Notes: generated by a model not told the origin, from the sequence alone. Positions 51,874 to 61,301 are shown, counted from the stretch's first letter. The stretch is DNA of 64,000 nucleotides from Streptomyces sp. NBC_00390 (GCF_036057275.1 NZ_CP107945.1:7502001-7566000), one strand, 5' to 3'. Made by a program: numbers and translations.

Positions 51874-54255
51874 CTACCTCCGCATGACCGCGGGCTCATG
51901 GCGGCGCAGCAGCCGCGCCACCGCGAACCCGAAGACGACCGACAGCACCACCAGCATCCCCATGTCGAGCAGCCACACCCCGGTCGCATGTTCGAAGAGC
52001 GGATCGCCGGTCAGTTTGCCCGGCGCGATCGAGGCCACTCCGATCGTCGACGCCATGGCGGCCAGTGCCCACCGGGAGGGGACCAGCCACGAGAACTGCT
52101 CCACCCCGGGCACGCCGTGCAGCTCCAGCAGCGCTCCGCAGAACACGACCTGAACGATGGCGAGGAGGACCAGCAGCGGCATGGTGACCTCCTCCTTGCG
52201 CACCAGCGCGGACACCAGCAGCCCGAGCATCATCGCGGTGCACGACAGCAGGGCGACCGCCAGCGTGATCTCGGCCAGTGGGGGCATCAGTACGCCCTCG
52301 CCGTCCGGCGCGTTCAGATCGACTCCGGCCAGTGCGACAAGGGTCAGCACGACGGCCTGCAGCACGGTGATCGTCCCCAGCACCACGACCTTGGACATCA
52401 GATACGCGGATCTGGACAGCCCGACCGCCCGCTCCCGCTGGTAGATCACCCGTTCCTTCACCAGTTCCCGCACCGCGTTGGCCGCGCCCGTGAGCATGCC
52501 GCCGACACACAGGATGAGCAGAGCGCTCATGGCCGTCTCCCGGTCGAGCCGGCTGCCGGCCAGTGCCCGGGCCATCGCACCCATCACGAACGGCAGCACG
52601 ATCATGACCACCAGGAAGGTCCGGTCGGCGCTCAGCGCGGCCGCGTAGCGCCGTACCAGGGTGCGCAGCTGGGCACCCCAGCTGTGTGCCTTCGGCGGTG
52701 GGGCGACCGAGGTGGCCGCGGCGGGGAGCCGCGGCAGTTGCGGCTGCGCGCTGGCGCCCGCGATGTACTGGCGGTGGAACGGGGATGCGCGGTACGTCCC
52801 CGCCCAGTCGCGCTCACGGTCGTTCTCGAACGCCTCGAACGCCTCCGGCCACTGCTCGAATCCGAAGAACGGGAGAGTGTCGCCGGGCGGTCCGTAGTAG
52901 GCGATCCGGCCGCCCGGCGCCAGGACCAGCAGCCGGTCGCAGACCTGCAGGCTCAGCACGCTGTGCGTGACCACGATGATCGTGCGGCCGTCGTCGGCGA
53001 GGCCGCGGAGCATGTGCATGACGGAGCGGTCCATGCCCGGGTCGAGTCCCGAGGTGGGTTCGTCGAGGAACAGCAGCGACGGTTTCGTCAGCAGCTCCAG
53101 CGCCACGCTCACGCGCTTGCGCTGACCGCCGGACAGGGAGTGGATCGGCTGTCCGGCCCGCTGCTCGAGACCGAGTTCGCGCAGCACCTCAGCCACCCTG
53201 TCCAGTCGTTCGGCCTTCGCGGTGTCCTGCGGGAAGCGCAGCTCGGCAGCGTATGACAGGGCCCGGCGCACGGTCAGCTGCGAGTGCAGGATGTCGTCCT
53301 GAGGGACCAGGCCGATGCGCTGGCGCAGCTCCGCGTAGTCCCGGTAGAGGTCGCGTCCGTCGTAGAGCACGGTGCCCTGGTCGGCGGGGCGCAGCCCGGT
53401 CAGGGCGTTGAGGAGCGTGGACTTGCCGGCGCCGCTCGGCCCCACCACGGCGAGCAGACACTTCTCGCCGACCGGGAACGACACATGATCGAGGAGCGTC
53501 TTGCGGCCGCCGTCGACCGAGACGGTCAGATCCTGGACGTCGAGCGAGACCTCGCCGGTGTCGACGAACTCCTGCAGCTGATCGCCGACCAGACAGAACG
53601 ACGAGTGCCCGATACCGACGATGTCGCCGGGCATCACGCGAGCCCGGTCGACGGGCTGGCCGTTGAGATACGTGCCGTTGTGACTGCCGAGGTCGACGAT
53701 CTCGTACCTGCCGTCCGGGTGCGACTCCAGCTCGGCATGCCGGCGCGAGACCACGAGGTCGTCGATGACCAGCTCGTTGTCGGCGTCGCGCCCGATGCGC
53801 ACGGTACGGGCCGGCAGCGGCCGCACACTCGTCGGCTGGCGGAAGGTGCCCGTCACGGACGGCGTGGATACGGAGGAGGGGTGCGCGGCCGCCGCCGGCC
53901 CGGCCCGGGATGCCCCCGCGAAGGCGGGCGGGAGCTCACGTCCCATCAGCACCACTCGCGGGCCGTCGGCCGGATTGCCGAACCGGATCTCGCTGCCGGG
54001 GCCGACGCCCGACTCATGGATGCGGCGGCCGTCCGCGTAGGTGCCGTTGGTGCTGTCCGAGTCCTCGAGTGTCCAGTGGTCGGCGACCGCACGGAGCACG
54101 GCATGGTGCCAGGAGACGCGCGCATCGTCGATGACGATGTCGCTCAGCGGATCACGCCCGACGTGGTAGTCCCGGTCCGGAATCATCACGGTGGAGCCCG
54201 TGTCCGTCTCCAGTACGAGTTCGGGGGCAGTCGGCATACTGGGCCGCTCTGGCAT
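51874..54255 (-). CDS. Double-FHA ABC transporter (Rv1747-like)
   Basis: 793 residues. FHA domain 1 at about 10-100 (YHVGRDPLSDIVIDDARVSW, DSDSTNGTYADG), a Pro/Ser linker, FHA domain 2 at about 145-225 (VRIGRDADNELVIDDLVVSR RHAEL, LGSHNGTYLNG), an ABCG-type ATPase at about 235-470 (GPSGAGKST, LSGGQRKRVSVALELL, LLFLDEPTSGLD, VVTHS), then an ABC2 membrane domain with six helices at about 545-790. FHA domains bind phosphothreonine, so transport is probably switched by the downstream kinase. An upstream -10 (TAGAAT) places the RNA start at the ATG. Confidence 0.93.
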   Translation of the reverse strand: MPERPSMPTAPELVLETDTGSTVMIPDRDYHVGRDPLSDIVIDDARVSWHHAVLRAVADHWTLEDSDSTNGTYADGRRIHESGVGPGSEIRFGNPADGPRVVLMGRELPPAFAGASRAGPAAAAHPSSVSTPSVTGTFRQPTSVRPLPARTVRIGRDADNELVIDDLVVSRRHAELESHPDGRYEIVDLGSHNGTYLNGQPVDRARVMPGDIVGIGHSSFCLVGDQLQEFVDTGEVSLDVQDLTVSVDGGRKTLLDHVSFPVGEKCLLAVVGPSGAGKSTLLNALTGLRPADQGTVLYDGRDLYRDYAELRQRIGLVPQDDILHSQLTVRRALSYAAELRFPQDTAKAERLDRVAEVLRELGLEQRAGQPIHSLSGGQRKRVSVALELLTKPSLLFLDEPTSGLDPGMDRSVMHMLRGLADDGRTIIVVTHSVLSLQVCDRLLVLAPGGRIAYYGPPGDTLPFFGFEQWPEAFEAFENDRERDWAGTYRASPFHRQYIAGASAQPQLPRLPAAATSVAPPPKAHSWGAQLRTLVRRYAAALSADRTFLVVMIVLPFVMGAMARALAGSRLDRETAMSALLILCVGGMLTGAANAVRELVKERVIYQRERAVGLSRSAYLMSKVVVLGTITVLQAVVLTLVALAGVDLNAPDGEGVLMPPLAEITLAVALLSCTAMMLGLLVSALVRKEEVTMPLLVLLAIVQVVFCGALLELHGVPGVEQFSWLVPSRWALAAMASTIGVASIAPGKLTGDPLFEHATGVWLLDMGMLVVLSVVFGFAVARLLRRHEPAVMRR

Positions 54256-54261
54256 GTCCGA

Positions 54262-54267
54262 ATTCTA
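54262..54267 (-). promoter_or_regulatory. -10 element of a likely leaderless transcript
   Basis: TAGAAT reading leftward, ending 7 bases before the first base of the FHA-transporter ATG, so transcription would begin at the start codon itself. No Shine-Dalgarno is seen before this ATG, in agreement. A matching -35 is not obvious. Confidence 0.5.
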
Positions 54268-54510
54268 TCGAGTGGGCGTTTTGCCTGCCCGGCCGAGCAG
54301 GCTTGTCGTGTCGGGGGCGGCCGGCGGCCGAGGCTGTCCCGGCCACCCCGGGACAGCTCGCGGCAGTGCATGCCGGGCCGCGGGCGCCGCGTGTTGCCGC
54401 CGGGCGGGATGCGGTGCAATCTGACTGTGACCCAGAAGCGACACAGGCTCACTCTTCGTACTCGGGGTTCCGCAAGCGAATGACGGGCCGTCGCGGGAGG
54501 AGCCACGGTC

Positions 54511-55023
54511 ATGAACATCCCGGTTGCCTGTCACTACCACATCGAAGTGCCCGCCACGAAGGAGCGGATTCCGCAGATCCGGCGCATACTCGCGGCGCAT
54601 CTTCGGCACTGGACCCTCGAGACCCACATCACGCCGGTCTGTCGCGCCGTCGACGAACTGATCGACAACGTCGTCGAGCACGTCGAGGGTGACAAGACCT
54701 GTGTCGTGGAGCTGCGTTGGACGGGCCGCCACCTGATCGCATCGGTCGCCGACCGGGACGGCCGGCTGCCACGCCTGCACTCGTCCTCGCCGTCCAAGGG
54801 CGGTCTCGCCAAGGTCGCGGCCCTGAGCGACAGCTGGGGGACGTGCGGCACGGACGAGGGCAAGGTGATCTGGTTCAGCCGGCGTGTGAAGGCCGCGCAG
54901 CGGGTCCTGCGCGGCCGCCCGCAGCCGCGGCCCCTGGTGCCCGAGTTCAAGACCCTGCCGGCGGATTCATTGCCCGCCCTTCGGTTCGACGCACCCGCCC
55001 GCCCTGCGGAAACCGTGCGCTGA
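54511..55023 (+). CDS. RsbW/SpoIIAB-like ATP-binding anti-sigma/regulatory protein
   Basis: 170 residues from MNIPVACHYHIEVPATKERI with GGGAGGAG upstream. GHKL ATPase of the HATPase_c_2 type: N-box AVDELIDNVVEHVEG, G1-box VADRDGRLPRLHSS, and GGLAKVAALSDSWGT as the G2-like segment. Such small orphan kinases are abundant in Streptomyces and bind or phosphorylate anti-sigma antagonists, acting against PP2C phosphatases like the two in this window. No sigma factor or antagonist is adjacent. A basic C-terminal tail of about 45 residues is not part of the domain. Confidence 0.85.
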   Translation: MNIPVACHYHIEVPATKERIPQIRRILAAHLRHWTLETHITPVCRAVDELIDNVVEHVEGDKTCVVELRWTGRHLIASVADRDGRLPRLHSSSPSKGGLAKVAALSDSWGTCGTDEGKVIWFSRRVKAAQRVLRGRPQPRPLVPEFKTLPADSLPALRFDAPARPAETVR

Positions 55024-55661
55024 GACCCGCGCATCCCTGCCCCGGCACTCTCCCCCGTGACACACGGCCCGGCCTACGGGTCGGAGACGGTGAACAGCCG
55101 TCCGTCCACTCGGCGATCCGCACACGGTCCCTCGGGTGGCCGAACGTGGTGAGCCCCCGCCGAGGCCCCGCCGGCACTCGGGACGGTGGACTCACCCGAT
55201 CGGGTGAAAAGCTTGGTGATGCGACGCGCCGGCGCCTCGCCGCTCCACTCGGCCTCGGGACCCGGCGGCAGCTGCCTCTTGGAGGCGTTGCTGTCGTCGG
55301 CGCGGTTCGGGTACTCGGGATTGCGGTGCGTCCGCGCCCCCGCTCTCCGGCGAGGGGATGCAGTCGCCCCGAGGCGGCGCCGCCCTTGCAGCGGGCCGCC
55401 ACATCCTAGAACTCCCGGTCGTGTGCGGCCAGGGTCTGCTTCCGGCGTTCTCCGGATCCGCCTGGGCGGGCGCGGAAGAACCCGATCCGGCGCGGCCCGT
55501 CGCAGGGGAGCCGCTCTTCACCGTGCCGCCCCCGCCCGGCAGAGTGCGAGAACGACGGCCGCCGGGGCCATGGCGCTGCGGCCCCGGGCGGGCGTCTCAC
55601 GATCGGGTTCTCCGTTCGGCCGGGGGCGGATTCGCGGGCTGTCAGGTCCCCGTGCCGGCTC
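55024..55661. other. Gene-free stretch
   Basis: 638 bases. Open frames on both strands are Arg/Ala/Gly-rich and lack ribosome sites and family-like motifs. I see no repeat, hairpin or remnant that I can name. Confidence 0.5.
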
Positions 55662-55895
55662 TCAGGCAGCGTGCCGGTCGGCGCGCTCGGCCGGGTGCAG
55701 GGAGGTCACCAGCCGGAAGAAGCGGGCCTCGTTGCCCGCGAGGCCGCTCGCCCGTAGTGCCGCGTCCGCCTCCGCGATCGGCGCGGCCAGCAGCTCGAAT
55801 GCGCGCGGGGCGCGCCGAGGATCGGCGAGCACGGCTCTGGTGGTCTGCATCAGTCGCACGTACGCCTGGGCGGCGGCCAGTTCGGGATCGTTCAT
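55662..55895 (-). CDS. Small hypothetical protein
   Basis: 77 residues from MNDPELAAAQAYVRLMQTTR with GAGGGGAAG upstream. Alpha-helical by appearance (LAAPIAEADAALRASGLAGN), no Cys, soluble. Unrecognised. It follows the NUDIX gene by 16 bases and is probably co-transcribed with it. Confidence 0.6.
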   Translation of the reverse strand: MNDPELAAAQAYVRLMQTTRAVLADPRRAPRAFELLAAPIAEADAALRASGLAGNEARFFRLVTSLHPAERADRHAA

Positions 55896-55911
55896 CTCGG
55901 ACTTCCCCTCG

Positions 55912-56466
55912 TCAAGGTGTCGGACCGTCAAGCATCTCGCGTGGCACTGACAACGGGGACTTCGGCCGTGTGTGGGGGCGTGCCGACGGGACGAATCCGA
56001 GGTCGACGGCGGCGGGCGGCTGCATGGGGTCGTTCTCGCGCAGCCGGGCCATCAGGGCGGGGAGCTGGGGCGGCCACAGCGCCTCGGTGGTGACGGCGAG
56101 CTCGCCGGGCGTCCACCATCGCCAGTTGAGAATCCCTTCGTCCGGGTGGTCGGCCTCGGCCTGGTCGCTCGGTGGGCGGTGCGGGCCGTGCGTCAGATAG
56201 ATGTGCTCGTGCTGGCGTACCGGCGTTCCGGTGTGCGTGAAGTCGTGCTCCCAGGTGCAGAGCAGGGGCCCGGGGGCCAGGTCCTGCCAGCCCGTCTCCT
56301 CGCGCAGCTCGCGCAGTGCTGCCTCGGGCGGCGTCTCGCCGGGCTCCAGCCCGCCGCCCGGCATGGACCAGTGCACGCCCACTTCTACGTTGTCGAAACG
56401 GAAGAGAAAGATCCGTCCGTCGGGATCGATTACGGCAACTCGGGCCGCCTGACGAGGAGTTCGCAT
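55912..56466 (-). CDS. NUDIX hydrolase
   Basis: 184 residues started at MRTPRQAARVAVIDPDGRIF. The NUDIX box is complete: GGGLEPGETPPEAALRELRE ETGW (G-x5-E-x7-RE-x2-EE-x-G), coordinating the metal for hydrolysis of a nucleoside-diphosphate-linked substrate. The variant lacks features of MutT or ADP-ribose specialists, so substrate is open. An upstream in-frame start at 56499 is possible. Pairs with the small downstream gene. Confidence 0.9.
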   Translation of the reverse strand: MRTPRQAARVAVIDPDGRIFLFRFDNVEVGVHWSMPGGGLEPGETPPEAALRELREETGWQDLAPGPLLCTWEHDFTHTGTPVRQHEHIYLTHGPHRPPSDQAEADHPDEGILNWRWWTPGELAVTTEALWPPQLPALMARLRENDPMQPPAAVDLGFVPSARPHTRPKSPLSVPREMLDGPTP

Positions 56467-56557
56467 GGTGCAACGGTAGCCGTGCGACGCGCCGGACACG
56501 CGGGAGCCGACGGCCCGCCACAGGGGGCGGACCGCCGGCCTCGCGGTGGGGGGTGCC

Positions 56558-57472
56558 TCAGAAGATGCTCACGCCGTACGCGCTCAGCGCCTCGGTGACC
56601 GGCTGGAAGAACGTGGTGCCGCCCGAGGAGCAGTTGCCGCTGCCGCCGGAGGTCAGTCCGAGGGCGGTGGAACCGGAGAACAGCGAGCCGCCGCTGTCGC
56701 CGGGCTCGGCGCAGACGTTGGTCTGGATCAGGCCGTAGACGATGTCGCCGCCGCCGTAGTTGACGGTCGCGTTCAGACCGGTGACCGTGCCGCCGCGCAG
56801 ACCGGTGGTGCTGCCGCTGCGCTGGACCGACTGCCCGACGTAGGCGTTGCCGGCCGCCGTGATGTCGCGGTAGCTGCCGTTGTACAGGTACACCCGGCCG
56901 TCGGCCGCCGAGGCGTTGGAGTGGCGGATGATCCCGTAGTCGTTGGTCGGGAAGCTGGATCCCGTCCGGGTGCCGAGCAGCGTGGTACCGGCGGAGTTGG
57001 TGTACCAGGTGCTGCCGATGTTGGTGCAGTGACCGGCCGTCAGGGCGTAGTACGTGCTGCCGCTGCGGACGTTGAAGCCGAGCGAGCAGCGTCCGCCGCC
57101 CGCGTAGATCGCCTGGCCGCCCGCAATGAGCTTGCTGAACGTGCCCGGGGTGCGCTTGATCTGCAGGGCGCCGGCCTTGGCGCCCGCGGCCTCCTTGATC
57201 CGGGTGATCTCGGTGGCCGAGACCGTGGAGTCCGCCGTCACGACGAGCTTGCCGGACTCCTTGTCGGTGTACCAGGCGGTGCCGGGCACATCGGCGTCCA
57301 GCACGGCTTCGCCGACCTGCGCGAGCTGGGCGGTGCTCGCCTTGGCGGTGCCCGGCTCGGCCACGGCGGTGGGGGCCGCGAGCGCGGAGACGGTCAGCAG
57401 CGCGGACGCCACGGCGATCAGCCGAGCGCCTCTGGCGACGCCGCCGAGGGGGGTGAAGCGCTTGATGTTCAC
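56558..57472 (-). CDS. Streptogrisin-type secreted serine protease (S1 family)
   Basis: 304 residues from a GTG immediately after GGAGGACGTA. Signal peptide (VNIKRFTPLGGVARGARLIA, hydrophobic LIAVASALLTVSALAAPTAVA), propeptide at about 45-115 (GTAWYTDKESGKLVVTADST), mature chymotrypsin-like protease from about IYAGGGRCSLGFNV. Catalytic His in YYALTAGHCTNIG, Asp in FPTNDYGIIRHS, Ser in CAEPGDSGGSLFSG. Cys pairs typical of SGPA/SGPB are present and the C terminus is ordinary (ALSAYGVSIF). It is an extracellular protease made with an inhibitory prosegment. Confidence 0.95.
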   Translation of the reverse strand: MNIKRFTPLGGVARGARLIAVASALLTVSALAAPTAVAEPGTAKASTAQLAQVGEAVLDADVPGTAWYTDKESGKLVVTADSTVSATEITRIKEAAGAKAGALQIKRTPGTFSKLIAGGQAIYAGGGRCSLGFNVRSGSTYYALTAGHCTNIGSTWYTNSAGTTLLGTRTGSSFPTNDYGIIRHSNASAADGRVYLYNGSYRDITAAGNAYVGQSVQRSGSTTGLRGGTVTGLNATVNYGGGDIVYGLIQTNVCAEPGDSGGSLFSGSTALGLTSGGSGNCSSGGTTFFQPVTEALSAYGVSIF

Positions 57473-58234
57473 TACGTCCTCCGGTGGGGGTTCCGGGGGC
57501 CCGCGGGTGGACGGGCCCGGCAGAGCGGGGCATGGCAGGCACCGCCGATGGGCTCGATCGGTCATGTGCCTGTCAATCGCCGCACCATGAATCCTGGGCT
57601 CCGGTTGAATCCGCGACAAGATCGCCTTTCGGTCGCTCTACGCGCGTCCATCGGCTCTGCCGCCGAATTGCATACGGTGGTGGCCGGAAATGCGCCCCGT
57701 TCCGCTCCTGATCGCGGGCGGCGCCGGGGCGGGGTCCGGGTGTGGGGAGCCTGTCCCGGCTGTTTGCGCACCGACATGTGGCTGAACGCCTGCCGGGGAC
57801 GGGTGGCGGTACGGGTGGGGCCTGCCGCCGCCGCGCCGGCCGGCCGTAAACGGAATGCCGCATGCCGTCAGGGCTGTTCAGGCTTCAATCGATCTGGCGG
57901 GCGCCGGATGCCTGGGCGGGTCGCCTCGCCCGGCCGGCACCCCGCGGCGGTGGGATCGCCGACGCACCCGTTGCAGTGGCTCCCGCACATTCCCTGCCGC
58001 CAGGGGGCGACCGCCGGCGCCCGGCCGCCCGGCGCGGGCGGCGGGGCCTCGGTGTCGCCCACGATCTGCAGGCGGCCGGAGGACGCTGTCCCGACAGGCC
58101 CGTGCGGCACTCCTTTATGCCTCAATCACTCCTGTTCGCCCAGCGGAAGCCCCTGTCCGAAACCCGCCCCTTGCACTCGCCCGCGCGGCAGCACCCGAGG
58201 GCGGAAGCGGCGGGATGAGCCGTAACGTGACGTC
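57473..58234. other. Intergenic stretch upstream of streptogrisin
   Basis: 762 bases. The left 150 bases should hold the streptogrisin promoter. The remaining open frames are low-complexity and unsupported by ribosome sites or motifs. I see no recognisable remnant here. Confidence 0.5.
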
Positions 58235-58902
58235 ATGTGCTGAAGCGCGACGGCCGATCTGGTGGCGGGCACAGGCATCATGGCGATCGGAGCGGCCTGC
58301 GTGGCGGGTATACCCTGCGACGCCGCAGGACGCGGGATCTGCCGCTCGCAGCCCTGCCGCTGCTCCTGGGCGCCCACCAGATCGTCGAGGCCGTCGTCGG
58401 GTACTCCGGCGGCGGACGGGCCCGGCCACCACCACATGGGCCGTGATCGCCCTCTCGGTGCCGGCGGTGGGGTGCCGACGAGGTACTGCTCGCCGCGCCC
58501 CCCGCCGTGAGGAGCCGACTGTTCCTGCCGGCCGCCGCCGGGACCGTCACCGCCGCCGTCCTCGCCCACACCCTCGCCACCCGCACCGCGACCGCCGAGA
58601 TCCGCGGCCACACCATGAGCTACGCGCTCCACGTTCCGCAGACCCCGCTGCTTCTCGCGGGCTACCTCCTCGCGACGGTCGGCTCGCTGCTGCTGGCGGG
58701 GGACCGGCTGCTGCGGTATCTCGGTGTCCTGGTCGGGGCCGGCGCCGCGGTGTGTGCGCTGCTGTGGCGATCGCAGTACGTCTCGACCTGGTGTGCGCCG
58801 GCGGCGGTGGCCTCGGTCGTGCTGCTCGCGTGGGTACGCCGTCCCGCGAGGCGGGCGGCGCGGGATCCGGCGCCGCTGCCGCCGGACCGTACGCCACGGT
58901 GA
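58235..58902 (+). pseudogene. DUF6629-type membrane protein pseudogene
   Basis: Pieces of one membrane protein lie in order across three frames. Frame 1 starts MC then TGA at 58241-58243 (a Trp is expected, MCWSATADLVAG), continuing SATADLVAGTGIMAIGAACV; frame 2 gives RDLPLAALPLLLGAHQIVEA VV; frame 3 gives GPATTTWAVIALSVPAV; frame 2 again gives VLLAAPPAVRSRLFLPAAAG and runs to the stop through TATAEIRGHTMSYALHVPQT and YLLATVGSLLLAGDRLLRYL. One nonsense change and three frameshifts are needed. An ORF from a GTG at 58507 (131 aa) survives but represents only the C-terminal half. Confidence 0.72.
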
Positions 58903-59150
58903 ACGCGGAAGCCGTCCGTCCCCGCCCGGCCCGCTCTGTGAATCCTCGTCCGGTGCATTGCCCGGGCACGGCGGGGTACCCGTCGGCCCGGTAGGCCGGC
59001 CGTGCGGCGGGCACCGTCCGGCCGCAGCCCGCTCGCACCCGCCCCGCCACGGAGTGACGCTGGAAGGGACACGCCGTCGGGGTTCGCGGCAGCCCCCGGG
59101 CGGGCCGGCGGGCCGGGCGCGCAGTCCCTCTCCGAGAGGCAGGAATCACC

Positions 59151-59528
59151 GTGAACACTCCACAGGACGTCACACACCCGGTCGTGGTGACGATCAGCGG
59201 CTGCTCGAAGGAGGATGCCGACACGGTCTTCCATGCCCTGGGCCGGTCCTTCGCCTCGGACCGCGCCGACGACGACTCGCCCGAGTACGTGTCCGAGGAC
59301 CACATGACCGTGTGGACCGCGACCTTCGACGTGGCCCGCCCGCAGGAACCGGCGCAGCCGGTACGGCTCGAGTCGGCGGTCACGGTCGGCGTCCAGGGCG
59401 GCTACTGGGCCGTGGACCGCGTGCAGGAGACGCTCATCGCCGCCTTCGACGTCGAAGAGGAGGGCATGGCCGCAGGCGACCAGGAAAAGGACGTCCAGCT
59501 CCGGCTGCAGAGCGGCGTCCACCAGTGA
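59151..59528 (+). CDS. Conserved hypothetical protein
   Basis: 125 residues from a GTG (MNTPQDVTHPVVVTISGCSK) with GAGAGGCAGGA upstream. Reads like a compact alpha/beta protein with VVVTISGCSKEDADTVFHAL, TVWTATFDVA and a helical end AVDRVQETLIAAFDVEEEGM. Acidic, no signal or membrane segment. It resembles short streptomycete proteins of unknown function. Lies 82 bases before the dehydrogenase gene, possibly the same transcript. Confidence 0.7.
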   Translation: MNTPQDVTHPVVVTISGCSKEDADTVFHALGRSFASDRADDDSPEYVSEDHMTVWTATFDVARPQEPAQPVRLESAVTVGVQGGYWAVDRVQETLIAAFDVEEEGMAAGDQEKDVQLRLQSGVHQ

Positions 59529-59569
59529 ATCCGTCAGACCGGCGTCCGCCGGTGAATCCGTCCGACCGG
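59525..59569 (+). repeat. Short direct repeat overlapping a stop codon
   Basis: Two 18-base copies, GTGAATCCGTCAGACCGG at 59525-59542 and GTGAATCCGTCCGACCGG at 59552-59569 (17 of 18 identical), 27 bases apart. The first contains the stop codon of the preceding gene, suggesting a small local duplication of the gene end. Confidence 0.7.
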
Positions 59570-59610
59570 GGGCCGTCCGGGTCCGGCAGCGAGCTCGAGG
59601 AGACCTTTCC

Positions 59611-61017
59611 ATGCCCATCGCCACGGTGAATCCCGCAACCGGGGAAACACTCAGAACGTTCGACGCGCTGGGTCCCGACGAGATCGAGCAGCGCCTCGCC
59701 CTGGCGATGGCCGCGTTCTCGCAGCACCGGACCGCGGGGTTCGACCGCCGGGCCGAACTGCTGGGCAGAGCCGCGGACCTGCTGGACCAGGACCAGCAGG
59801 AGATCGCCCGCACCATGACCACCGAGATGGGCAAGCCCATCGCGGCGGCCCGCGCCGAGGCCGCGAAATGCGCCAAGGCCATGCGCTGGTACGCCGCCCG
59901 CGCCGAGGAGCTGCTCGCCGACGAACACCCGGCGCCCGCCGACGTCGACGACGCGGGCGCGACACGCGTGACCGTCCGCTACCGCCCGCTCGGCGCCGTC
60001 CTCGCCGTGATGCCGTGGAACTTCCCGCTCTGGCAGGTCGTCCGCTTCGCCGCGCCCGCGCTCATGGCGGGCAACGTCGGCCTGCTCAAGCACGCCTCGA
60101 ACGTGCCGCAGACCGCCCTGTACCTGGAGGACCTCTTCCGCCGCGCCGGCTTCCCCGAGGGGTGCTTCCAGACGCTGCTCGTCGGCTCCGGCGCGGTCGA
60201 GGGCATTCTGCGCGACCCCAGGGTGGCGGCCGCGACCCTGACCGGCAGCGAACCCGCGGGCCGCTCGGTCGCCTCCGTAGCGGGGGACGAGGTCAAGAAG
60301 ACCGTGCTGGAGCTCGGCGGCAGCGACGCCTACGTCGTCATGCCGTCGGCGGACGTCGAGCGCGCCGCCCGTACCGCGGTGACGGCCCGCGTGCAGAACA
60401 ACGGGCAGTCCTGCATCGCCGCCAAGCGCTTCATCGTCCACGACGACGTCTACGACGACTTCTGCGCCCGCTTCACGGCAGGCATGCAGGCACTGACCGT
60501 CGGAGACCCGATCGAGGAGTCCACCGACATCGGCCCGCTCGCGAGCGAACAGGGCCGGGCCGACCTCGAGGAACTCGTCGACGACGCCCTCGCCCGCGGC
60601 GCCACCGCTCGGTGCGGAGGCCGGCGGCCCAAGGAACAGCCCCGCGGCTGGTTCTACGAGCCCACGGTGCTCACCGAAGTCTCGGCCGGCATGCGCATCC
60701 ACCACGAGGAGGCCTTCGGTCCGGTGGCCACGGTGTACCGCGTCCATGGCATCGACGAGGCCGTGGACCTGGCCAACGACACACCCTTCGGGCTCAGTTC
60801 CAATGCGTGGACCCGCGACGAGGCGGAGGTGGAGCGGTTCGCCCGTGACCTCGAGGCGGGCGGAGTGTTCTTCAACGGCATGACCGCCTCTCATCCCGCC
60901 CTGCCCTTCGGCGGTGTCAAGCGGTCCGGTTACGGGCGGGAGCTGTCGGGCCACGGCATGCGGGAGTTCTGCAACATCACCACCCTGTGGCACGGGCCCG
61001 AGCACCAGGACGCCTGA
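59611..61017 (+). CDS. Succinate-semialdehyde-type NADP dehydrogenase
   Basis: 468 residues from MPIATVNPATGETLRTFDAL. Aldehyde dehydrogenase family: EVTV..PLGAVLAVMPWNFP LWQVVRFAAPALMAGN, base Glu in KTVLELGGSDAYVVM, nucleophile Cys in VQNNGQSCIAAKRF, and the typical finish LPFGGVKRSGYGRELSGHGM. The short N terminus VNPATGE and NNGQSC are typical of NADP-dependent succinate-semialdehyde dehydrogenases (GabD1-type), but no GABA transaminase is near, so the substrate is inferred. Confidence 0.88.
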   Translation: MPIATVNPATGETLRTFDALGPDEIEQRLALAMAAFSQHRTAGFDRRAELLGRAADLLDQDQQEIARTMTTEMGKPIAAARAEAAKCAKAMRWYAARAEELLADEHPAPADVDDAGATRVTVRYRPLGAVLAVMPWNFPLWQVVRFAAPALMAGNVGLLKHASNVPQTALYLEDLFRRAGFPEGCFQTLLVGSGAVEGILRDPRVAAATLTGSEPAGRSVASVAGDEVKKTVLELGGSDAYVVMPSADVERAARTAVTARVQNNGQSCIAAKRFIVHDDVYDDFCARFTAGMQALTVGDPIEESTDIGPLASEQGRADLEELVDDALARGATARCGGRRPKEQPRGWFYEPTVLTEVSAGMRIHHEEAFGPVATVYRVHGIDEAVDLANDTPFGLSSNAWTRDEAEVERFARDLEAGGVFFNGMTASHPALPFGGVKRSGYGRELSGHGMREFCNITTLWHGPEHQDA

Positions 61018-61020
61018 GCG

Positions 61021-61175
61021 ATGGCAGACATCGGCTGCACGATGATGGCCGAGCAGGCCGGGCCGAGGGACCTCGTGGACCATGTCGTCGGCTCGTCCAG
61101 ATCGGCGGCGCACACCAGCAGCCGTTCGTCGACTGGGCCGAGAAGACCCTGCTGCCCGCTCTGCGTGAGCTGTGA
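61021..61175 (+). pseudogene. Internal-deletion remnant of an F420-dependent LLM-class oxidoreductase
   Basis: Starts MADIGCTMMAEQAGPRDLVD HVV, the N-terminal 23 residues of the TIGR03557-like F420 LLM family; a few bases later another frame reads LVQIGGAHQQPFVDWAEKTL LPALREL and stops at 61175, which is the family's C-terminal 25 or so residues. About 270 residues between are absent. Both ends keep good codon usage, so one deletion of about 0.8 kb removed the middle of the gene. It lies 4 bases after the dehydrogenase stop. Confidence 0.75.
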
Positions 61176-61301
61176 GGCGGGAGTACAGGGCGGACAGGGC
61201 CCGACGGTCGGCCGCGGGCGGGTGCCGGTGCGCGGCGACCGGGCTGCCCCGCGCGCACCGCACCGCAAGGCAGCCCGGGCGCAGTGCCGCGGCGCGTCCG
61301 T

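Noticed and set aside
55186..55950. 254-codon plus-strand frame near 55.2-55.9 kb
   Set aside because: Overlaps the small leftward gene and has an Arg/Gly/Ala-rich, unstructured sequence.
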